Of a DNA stretch of 64,000 nucleotides, positions 48,660-57,306 are shown piece after piece (positions within the stretch are counted from its first letter, which is position 1; each line of letters opens with the position of its first letter). Location: positions 529,001 to 593,000 of the forward strand of contig BDSL01000065.1 of assembly GCA_003116995.1 (NCBI GenBank), in the 5' to 3' direction. The stretch is from Yamagishiella unicocca. Its lineage: Eukaryota > Chlorophyta > Chlorophyceae > Chlamydomonadales > Volvocaceae. Under the pieces are notes generated by a model. That model had not been told where the DNA came from. It did no database searches and worked only from the letters and a program-made list of their open reading frames with translations. The position numbers were made by a program, and so were the translations under genes.

Positions 48660-51600
48660 ATGGCTTTTCACCTAAATTTCCGCGGCGGAAATCCGGGCAT
48701 ACCGTCAGGACTGCCATCCGCTCAGGCACATGCGTCCCGCAGCGATGCGGGGTCGCAAGTCCTGCAAGGCCGACGGGGCAGCGTTCGCAGCCTAGTATCC
48801 GCTGCCAGCGTGACCAATCGAAGCGAAGACGCCAAAACCTGTCGCAACCCCGAGCGCATCCAAAGCCTTGCACCTGCGCCTGAAGCGACGACCTTCTTGA
48901 CCCCCCGTGCTTCAATCAAGAACGATGCTTCCGCGCCTCATCGGGGTGCTGGTCCAGCACCGGGCAGCCCACTGTCTCCCGCAACGGCACGCGCTCTGGC
49001 CCGTGGCTTCAGAGCAGGGGACCTGGCGCTGGCTAGCGCCGAGCCATTGCAGGTGGGCTAGGCGCAAGGGCCTGTAGGGTTCAACGCTCGGGCAATCCCA
49101 AGCACACGTGTCCTTCCCCGAATCCGAGCTGGTCACACGCAGTGTGTGTTAAGCTGTGTGTGTAACCTGGGGCGGTGTGCCGGGGACAGCACGTTAGGGG
49201 CGGTGTGTCGGGGGCAGCACGTTAGGGGTTGTGTGTCGGGGGCAGCACGTTAGTGTGTGTATCGGAGGCGCCGTATGCGTGTGTTGGAACTAGCCCACGT
49301 CCGCAGCAAAGTCTTTAGGGGCTGACACCCGCACGGTACGGCACGCCCTTAGTAAGCACCCACCCGGCGCCTCATCACAACCGTTCCCAGGGCTCGGCGG
49401 TTCTTAGACCTGTGTCGCGGTGTCATGTCGCAGGTGTGGTGCGGCCGGCGGACCCGGGGGGCGCCAACTGGCGCTCAGCCGCAGCCGCAACAACAGCGGG
49501 AGCAGGGCCAGCCAGCATCAGACGTCCCGGGATTCCAACGACAGCTGGATGAGCGGCCGTCACGGTCCAGTCAAACAGGCGTCGCGACTGGATCCTATTC
49601 GACAGTCGTAGCCGGGGGCACCGTCCCGGCGGGTTCCGGAGCTGGCAGTCAGCACCGAGGCCCAGGCAGCGCCGGTAGCAGCGGCGGCGTGGGCGCCACT
49701 GGTGGTGGCGCCGGCGGTGATGGCGATGTGGACGTGCTGCTCGTGGGACCCGCCGGAATGCCCAGGGACTTGAGCGTGGCAGTAGCCGCCGTGGAAAAGG
49801 TGAGTTGCATTTACCCCCTTTGGCTCCAGGCCGCTGCTACAGCTCCCATACATGCATATACCACTATGGTCCTGACACCCCAAGATGCCCCTCCCTGGAT
49901 CACTTTTCACCCACGCTTCTGCCGTTGCTCGTCCAACCCTTCACCCATCCATCCAACACGCCTCAGTCTTCCTTCCCAGTGCCCTTGTGACGCCGCCTCT
50001 TCCGCGCGTGTGGCTCGCCGACATGCCCCATCTGCATGGGATCCGCCAGCTTTCACCCCCATCCTTTCGGCCCCTCCCCGGCATGGCCCTTCGCCGCCCC
50101 CATTCATGCAGCTCTTGCTCCGACCCGCGGGTCGCGGCTGCATCGGCTGCGTGGTTCTGGCCCCCAGCCGCGAGCGTGCAGAGGCATTGCAGGAGGCGAC
50201 CTTCACGCTGCTGTCGGAGCGGGCGGGTGGAAGCGACAGCATGCACGTCATGGTGCGTTCAGGACATTGTACTGCATAGGGCCCGGATGGCCGCCGTGCT
50301 GCGGCCGGGCCGTTGCCCGCAGGCTGAGCTGGCCCCCTGGCGGTTGTTGGCGACGATTTCTTCAGTTGTCGGCTACCGTCGTCATGATGGCCGGCCTGGG
50401 GCAGCCTGGATCTGCTCATCGCCTGATCTTATTTTTGCGCCGGCCATCCTTAACCCGCAGACACGCATGTACCGTAAACTACCTCGTGCTCCTCTGGTGT
50501 TACCTTTGTGCCCCCGTGTTTTCCCTAACCGTAGAGCGCCCACGGCGGCACTCGCTTCCGTGATGATGTGTCAGGCCTGCGCTCGCAACCCCCGGATGTG
50601 CTGGTGGCGACTCCCGGCCGCCTTACGCAGCTGTTGACATCGCAGGAGGTGAGGGTTGAGGCGCGGCCCGTCTGCGTGTCTGCTTGACCGCAGAATGGGT
50701 GTTGGCACCTCCCGGTGGGCACGGGGGAATCGTAGGTACGTGGCGATGGGCGTAGCATGTGCTTTGGTGCGTCACGGGTTATAGGTTAACTCGCAACTCC
50801 TGGCCCCGCAACTGCTGCCTTGCCCGCGCAGGTCCGGCTAGGTCATCTGTTCGAGTCCTTGCGGGTTCTGGCGCTGGACGGCGGGGAGGCGCTGGCGGAG
50901 CCGGAGTTTCGAGCGCAGGTGCGTCTGGAGGGAGGGGCGGTGAAGGGAGTGGTTGGGGCAGAAGGCAACGCACCCACGGTCCGATCCCCGCTGCTGCCTC
51001 TTCTGCTGCTGTTGCCGTATGCGTTCAGGTAGAGAGGCTCTTGCGGCTACTGCCCAACACCAGCCTCTCAGGCCCCGCGGCAGTTGCGGGGCGCGGCGCG
51101 GCCCGTCGCCGCCCAGCCGCCGGTTCAGCTGCTACCGCGCCACCGCCGCCGTCACCTCCGTCGCCACGCGCTGTCACGATAGTGGCGGCAGCCGGAAACA
51201 CAACCGCCACTGCTGGAGCTGGAGCCGGCCTCCGCTCTCCTTCCACATATCCCGTAGGCTCCGTGGGTGCATTTGGTTTGGAGCTACAGCGTCCTGCCGC
51301 TTGGTGCGGAACAACGCACGGTGGGGGTTCTGCCAATCCTGGAGAAGAGGAATTCCGCGGCGGAGCCCCTTCGCAGGGGCTCCTACTGCCGCCCCACTTG
51401 ATCGCCCTGGCGGCGGTGGCGCTCCGCCCCGGTTACGCCGTCGTACAGCTCGGCAGCGGTCGCCCATTGTACGACGCCGACGTCGTCGGCGGCGGCAAGG
51501 ACGACCTGTATGACCTGGTCGGCAACGGCCTCGCACGCAATCTTGCCACCGCCGTGACGGTCGCCCTAGGCGGGGCCACAGCAACCCGGGGCCAGTCCAG

Positions 51601-54518
51601 GGAGCAGCCCTCCGCCGATCCACCGCTAGCTTTGAAGGGCTTATCCGAGGCGACGTCAGGGTTGGCGTCTGCGCTGTCTCGACATGCCGTGTCAGATGCC
51701 CCGCCGCCGTCTCCGTCGCTGTCTTCGATGTCGACGCTGGAGGCGGCGGTGGAGGCCGCCGCAGCTGCCGCGTCGCCGCTGGTGCCGCTTTACATCTTCG
51801 CGGTGCCGTACGAAGAGCACCTGTCGTACCTGTACGTTATCCTGCGTCAGCACATGTTGTCTGAGGGCCGTCACAAGGTGGGTCCAAAATATCCATACTC
51901 CGCCTCTTGTTTCCTATTTTCCCTCCTCTCCTTCATCGTTAAACCGGATCCCCGCTGTCCCCCTTCCATCGGGTGCTTTGGTTTCTGATTTCTCCTGAAT
52001 AGCGACAACCTCCTTGCTGGCCCGACCCTCTGCTCGTACAGATCGTCGTGCAGTTCCCCAGCGCCAGCCTAGCGGCGCTGTACGCTGGGCTCTTCCAGGT
52101 GCGGCGATTTTCCCCCAGGCGCCTTCACATCCACCACCGTACGGCACAGTAGAAAGGAATTTTGCAGGCCGTACTTTGCGCGTCTGTACCTTTGGCAATG
52201 CCGCCACGGCCCTGCCGTCCACTAGCCGCCGTCGCGCGTTACCCCAGCCACCCAACCCACATGGTCACCCCGTTTGCTACCCCGTTTTTCTGGCATCCAC
52301 GGGTCTTCCTCGAAACCCACATGGTCACCCCGTTTGCTACCTTTGGCGTCTTGAACTAATGCAATAACTGATTCCAACTGCACCCAACCAAATCCTAAAA
52401 CCTCATCTTACCCTCACCCATTCGTTCTCTCGCCCCTTACTACACCCGCCCCCTCTTCAGGCACTGGGGTTCCCTGTTGCTGAGGCTCACAGCCGTAAGG
52501 CCCAGGCGGCCCGTCAGGCGGCGGTGCGGGACTTCGCCGCGGGGCCGCGGGGCCTGCTGTTCGGCACCGACCTGGGCGGGGCTGCTGGTCTGGACGGCAG
52601 GAGCGACCTCACGCTGGTCGTATGGGTGGGTCGTATGGGTCGGTCGCGGGATGGGCCTTGTTATGGGTGCCGGGTGGTTCGAACCACCCGGCTCGTATGT
52701 GGGGCTGGGCACGCTGCGGCCCGCGGCCAGTGGCATATCGTTCCACGCCGGGATGGAGAAGCGGTGGGGCCCGGGCGCTTGGGGTCACGTGACGAGCGAA
52801 ACGACTACGAAACCGTTTCGGCCAGATGCAGTAGTTGTTCATTGCGTAACGTAATTGGCTGCGGGCTCGCGGCAAACCCATAAAGGCCGGAAACATCCAA
52901 GCTCGCCAATGGTGCCTAGTTTGGCCACTACTGATACACCACGCCACTGATCCCCTTCCGCGCAGGTGGGCCTCCCCCGCTCGCCCCAGCTGGTTGTCCA
53001 ACAGATCGCTGCCATACAGCATGCCGCCGCCGCCAGCACAGCCTCCGCTGTTGCAATCTCCGCCGGCGCCGCCTCGCCGCCTCAGTTCCAGCCCGATGCC
53101 GCCGCCGCCACCACAGGCAGTGGGGCTTCCATGTCGGCGCAACGTGGCGCTGCCGGTGCCGATGCGTCTGGGCCCTCCCCCGTATCTGGCCCTCCTCGCT
53201 GCCTGCTGGTGCTCAATGATGTGGAGCAACCCGGGGCGGTGGCGGCGATGGCGGCAGAGGCTATGTCCGCGGCGGGACTGGGACCCGTGATACCGACGCA
53301 GGTAGGTGGGCGGGTGGGTGAGTCGGTGGGTGGGCATAGGTTGCAGGGTAGGTTGGGGCTGTGTTAGGTATGCTGATAAACCCTGTATATGAAGGGAATG
53401 TCGGCGTCGTACGGTTCTGGCTGCATGGTACGGGACGGCGTGTCTTCCCTGCGAGCTTGGTTACATCTTTCCCGCGTCCTCCTATCAGCCCCCCGCTCCT
53501 GCTTCCTACCTTCTCTCTCCCCCTCTCCCCCTCTGTACCCTCCCTGCCGCTCAACATGCGCCGAGCAGCGGGGGGCGTGGGCCGGGCCGTTGGATGCCGT
53601 GCAGCGCCGCGTGGAACAGGCGCTGTATAAGGTGCCTCCGGCGACCAAGCTCAAGGGTCTGGAGGGGATGCTGGGGCACCTGTGGGCGGCGCGATCTGCT
53701 GGTGGTGGCGCTGGTGGCGGCCGCGGCCACGGCGGCGTGTCTACCAGATGCTGGGGAGCCGCCGACGGCGGTCAGGTGCTGCATCCAGAGCAGCTGGGCA
53801 TCTGGGCGCGTCGCTTTGCCGGCGTCATGGGTAGGTGCCGAGCCCCTGCTCCCGCGTTGCGAACATAGCACGGCGAGGCGCTGTGGGCGAAGGAGGCCGG
53901 GAAGCGGGCAGCGTCTAAAGTCCACGGGTTACGGGGCTATGATGAATGGCGCACACCACCTTGATTGGGAAACGCCGAATTCGTCGCGTCAGGGAGGGTA
54001 GGCTGGGACCTGGAGGGTTGCTACCGAGCGCTGGCGGACCGGCCTCTACAGACAACCCAGAAAATCCGTGGCTTCTATCACATCTGCGGTGCTGCAAGCC
54101 ATCGTCACCAGCAGCCCTTGTGGTTCGGCCGCCGCTGAGCTCAGCCTCCCGCCCCACCACCGCCTCGGTACCTTCGATCCTATACTCAGCGATGTGTGCG
54201 TCGTCCTACATACCTTGACGTCATGTCCACGTGCACAACTAACGTCGCCTCCCCGTCATCTCTAATCTCCTTCATCTATACGCTACCCCTCCGCCACCGC
54301 ACACCCCGGCAGGCATGCCGCAACCCCCGCTGCTGCGCCGCCTGGCTGCTAGCCGCATGGGCCTCCACAGCATCCCCGGGGTCGCGCTCGTTGACGCACA
54401 ACCCCGCACGAAGTCACCACTGCCGCCGCCGCCGCTGCTGCAAGCCGACCCGTGGGTCATGCCGCAAGTGCCAAGGAGGCGCCTTAGTCAGTTGGCCGGT
54501 CCGGATGGGATGGAGTGA
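48660..54518 (+). CDS. Degenerate DEAD-box helicase-like protein (predicted pseudo-helicase)
   Basis: Proposed exons: 48660..49052 (least certain), 49434..49799, 50112..50252, 50535..50648, 50832..50918, 51029..51877, 52042..52098, 52461..52625, 52966..53301, 53569..53830, 54313..54518; 991 residues, all joins in phase. The order of motifs follows MSS116/RH26-type DEAD-box RNA helicases. Retained: HGGTRFRDDVSGLRSQ and VLVATPGR (~304-329), SYLYVILRQHM, EAHSRKAQAARQAAVRDF (~677-694), GLLFGTDLGG...GLD (~700-714), TLVVWVGLP, and a C-terminal region ending RLAASRMGLHSIPG. Lost: motif I is GPAGMPRD without GKT (~236), Ia is APSRER, motif II is DGGE instead of DEAD (354-357), SAT is absent, and motif VI HRxGRxxR is replaced by an Ala-rich stretch. 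ATP hydrolysis is therefore unlikely. Low-complexity Ala/Gly/Ser inserts are large. It could be a scaffold pseudoenzyme or a young, still open pseudogene. Confidence 0.75.
49170..49254. repeat. Minisatellite, 28 bp x 3, intronic
   Basis: Three units of CGGTGTGTCGGGGGCAGCAC plus GTTAGGGG, period 28 bp, in the first intron of the helicase-like gene. Confidence 0.85.
52253..52341. repeat. Direct repeat flanking an inverted dispersed 20-mer
   Basis: ACCCACATGGTCACCCCGTT occurs twice, about 60 bp apart. Between the copies, 52293-52312 is the exact reverse complement of the 20-mer found at 5878, 5920 and 15507. It lies in the intron 52099-52460. Confidence 0.8.
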
Positions 54519-55218
54519 GCAGTCACGCTCGTGGAGAAGACCTAGATGCTTCTGAAGGCTCTGTCTAACGGGACCTGCCGAGTGACGCCAGGCTGTGGGG
54601 TACCGACCAAAGCAAGCATGCCGCCGCCAGCAGCAAGGTTGGTGTATCAATGGATGGATGGGCACCGCCGTAATGAGACGGCACGGGAGTGCACGGGTTA
54701 CCGTTAAGAATGACTTGAAAGCAGACTTGAAAGCAAGGGGGTTAATTTTCATGGGGCAGGCAGGTTGTATGTTGTATCTGTCCTGGGATGTATCATGAAA
54801 GATGGCTCTGTCTTACATCTGCTCGCGAGACCTTTTCTGTTAAGGTCATGATACAACATTGTATGTATGGTAGGGGTCGGTTCTGGTCGGTTCAGGGAAG
54901 GTCCAAACAGCGAGCGTGTTCCAATGCAAGATCCATGATGGATGATGAGGATAGCAGCCTTGCTGCCGGATGAGATGATAGAGGCCTTCTGGATGAGAAG
55001 ATAGTGGCCTTCTGGATGAAGCGGAGAGCGGCCTGCTGGACGTACTGAACTATAGAAAAGTTGAAATATGAGGAGAATGGAAGTCGGGATTGCACCACTA
55101 TCAATAATGTAAAGCAAGGACATGCCTCTATTGAAGACACCAAAGCAAGCGATATGTAGGTCTTACTTGTAGTGATCTTTACAATGCAATTTTGCATGTA
55201 CAGTGCCTGCCCGGAGTT
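54519..55218. other. Gene-free transition into repetitive DNA
   Basis: Begins with the 3' UTR of the helicase-like gene (candidate TGTAA at 55108-55112). A degenerate ~23-bp repeat with GGCCTTCTGGATGA lies at 54980-55045. No coding exon is supported. Confidence 0.55.
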
Positions 55219-55745
55219 CCCAACATTCATCAGTGAGGATGATGCATGATGCTTAGCATGACGAAAGCTTATCATTTCACCCGGTATCAAATGGTCTCTC
55301 CCGAGACCATTCCACCAGTAACCTGCCCCGGTAACCGGGCAAGGGGGCCAGTTAGTGGGAGTGGTCCATTACTGGGTGGCTGGCCAACCGGGGGCCGGTT
55401 ACCGGGGTCGGTAATCGGCCCCGGTAACCGAGTAAGGGGGTCGGTTACTGGGATGGGTCGGTTACCGGGCGGCTGACCAACTCCCAACATTCATCAGTGA
55501 GGATGATGCATGATGCTTAGCATGACGAAAGCTTATCATTTCACCCGGTATCAAATGGTCTCTCCCGAGACCATTCCACCAGTAACCTGCCCCGGTAACC
55601 GGGCAAGGGGGCCAGTTAGTGGGAGTGGTCCATTACTGGGTGGCTGGCCAACCGGGGGCCGGTTACCGGGGTCGGTAATCGGCCCCGGTAACCGAGTAAG
55701 GGGGTCGGTTACTGGGATGGGTCGGTTACCGGGCGGCTGGCCAAC
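55219..55745. repeat. Direct duplication, 264 bp x 2, rich in GGTAACC motifs
   Basis: Near-identical copies start at about 55219 and 55483. Each carries a conserved left half (from CAACATTCATCAGTGAGG to GAGACCATTCCACCAG) and a right half packed with partly palindromic GGTAACCGG, GGTTACCGG and ATTACCGG sites. A further decayed stretch of such sites continues to ~55780. Confidence 0.92.
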
Positions 55746-55934
55746 TGGGGGCCGATTACCGGCCGCGTTAACCGGGAAAAGAGGGCAAACCAGCACCAAA
55801 CCGGGGCAAGTAATAATAATAATAATAATGAGTACGCTGGCACTAGGCCTAGCATGTATTACGGGGGCGGGGCGGTGAGGGTGTTAGTACACCCTATACG
55901 CTCGCGCCACCGGGGCAAGTACTCCCATAGGGCA

Positions 55935-56825
55935 TGCTGGGACACCCAATTGGGGCCATGTCAGAACTGTGGTGATCCATGGTTTGGCGACAGCTTAAAC
56001 AGCATATCCATAACATGGCCCCAAAAGCTAGGGATGTGGACGCCTTTATTACTATGTAATGAATGTGCCCGCCGAGTCTCTAACCTTTGGGGCCATGTCA
56101 GAAATGCGGTGATCCATGGTTTGGCGACAGCTTAAACAGCATATCCATAACATGCATAACCCAAAAAGCTAGGGGTGTGGATGCCTTTATTACTATGTGA
56201 TGGATGAGCCCGAGTCTCTAACCGTTGGGGCCATGTCAGAAACGCGATGATACATAGTTTGGCGACAGCTTAAACAGCATATCCATAACATGGCCCCAAA
56301 AGTTAGGGATGTGGACGCCTTTGTTACTATACATATGATGGATGAGCCCGAGTCTCTAACCGTTGGGGCCATGTCAGAAACGCGATGATACATAGTTTGG
56401 CGACAGCTTTAACAGCATATCCATAACATGGCCCCAAAAGCTAGGGATGTGGACGCCTTTATTTATTATGTAATGAATGTGCACGAGTCTCTAACCGTTG
56501 GGGCCATGTCAGAAATGCGGTGATCCATGCATGGTTTGGCGACAGCTTAAAGAGCATATCCATAACATGGCCAGAGATGCTAGGGATGTGGATGCCTTTA
56601 TAACTATGTGATGGATGAGCCCGAGTCTCTAACCTTTGGGGCCATGTCATTATTGCGAGTATACATGGCTTGGTGAATGACAGCTTAAACAGCATATGCA
56701 TAACATGGCCCAAAAAGCTAGGGATGTGGACGCCTTTATTACTATGTGATGGATGATCCCGAGTCTCTAACCATTGGGGCCATGTCATGAATGCGATGAT
56801 ACATGGTTTGGCCACAGAGCTTCAA
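55935..56825. repeat. Tandem array of a 138-bp unit, ~6.5 copies
   Basis: CGAGTCTCTAACC recurs at 56073, 56211, 56349, 56484, 56622 and 56760 (spacing 138, 138, 135, 138, 138). Each unit also has GGGGCCATGTCAGAA, GGCGACAGCTTAAACAGCAT and ATGTGGACGCCTTTATTACT. Copies differ by a few per cent. The array abuts the 177-bp satellite directly. Confidence 0.92.
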
Positions 56826-56937
56826 CAGCGGCGTTTTACAGATCTGACCGAAGTCCAGAAAGTGGATATTTGTATTAAACATACCTTGAAGAGTCCACAG
56901 TAAAAGGGTGGTGACCTTTGGCGAAGTCCATGTCCAT

Positions 56938-57015
56938 TGTTGTACTACGCCTTAACGAAAACTTGCAAGTGGATGTCCATTCTCGACACATCCTCGTAGT
57001 GCCCAGGATACAACA
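56938..57015 (-). repeat. TRIM LTR (3' LTR in element orientation)
   Basis: 78-bp terminal repeat with TGTTGTA/TACAACA ends, preceded by target duplication TCCAT. Confidence 0.85.
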
Positions 57016-57104
57016 ACTATCCCCCCTCTGCATGGTTGCGTCCTCGCACCATATCCTTAGCCGACACTCAGTCCAGCTGGCGCAGAGTTAGGGACTCGAA
57101 CCCT

Positions 57105-57223
57105 CGATCTAATCTCGTTTCCACAACCTCACTAGTGCCGGAAGGTGCCTCAAATTGGCAGAGCGGCTCAAGAAATAGCTCGGAAACTTGCAGAAGACGG
57201 CATTCGAACCAGTCTCGATACCA
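57105..57223. other. tRNA-like motifs inside the TRIM
   Basis: On + a segment with TTGGCAGAGCGGCTCAAG (D-arm/A-box-like), then CATTCGAACC (T-loop-like) and a terminal TACCA resembles the 3' part of a Met-type tRNA. On - GGGTTCGAGTCCC near 57086-57098 matches a B box. No complete cloverleaf could be folded, so it is not called as a tRNA gene. Confidence 0.35.
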
Positions 57224-57225
57224 AA

Positions 57226-57306
57226 TGTTGTACTACGCCTTAACGAAAAGGACTTGCAAGTGGATGTCCATTCTCGACACATCCTCGTAGTGCCCAGGAT
57301 ACAACA
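57226..57306 (-). repeat. TRIM LTR (5' LTR in element orientation)
   Basis: 81-bp terminal repeat, nearly identical to the other copy apart from three extra bases, followed by target duplication TCCAT. Confidence 0.85.

Larger units (their letters stand above)
56938..57306 (-). mobile_element. Miniature LTR retrotransposon (TRIM), 369 bp, non-coding
   Basis: Direct terminal repeats at 56938-57015 (78 bp) and 57226-57306 (81 bp) differ mainly by a 3-bp indel and have TGTTGTA...TACAACA ends. Flanking 5-bp target-site duplications TCCAT are at 56933-56937 and 57307-57311; removing the element restores a normal satellite unit. Read on the minus strand, two bases after the 5' LTR comes TGGTATCGAGAC (57212-57223), resembling the initiator-tRNA primer-binding site, and just before the 3' LTR lies the polypurine tract AGAGGGGGGAT (57019-57029). 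The 210-bp interior has no coding frame of note. Movement would need enzymes from another LTR element. Confidence 0.88.

Noticed and set aside
57086..57223. Functional tRNA gene
   Set aside because: B-box-like and D-arm-like motifs exist, but acceptor and anticodon stems do not pair; the primer-binding-site explanation is better.
57036..57290. Peptide with an RVRDSNPRS-type start as a protein gene
   Set aside because: It is the translation of the tRNA-like interior of the TRIM; such peptides are frequent false predictions from tRNA-derived repeats.
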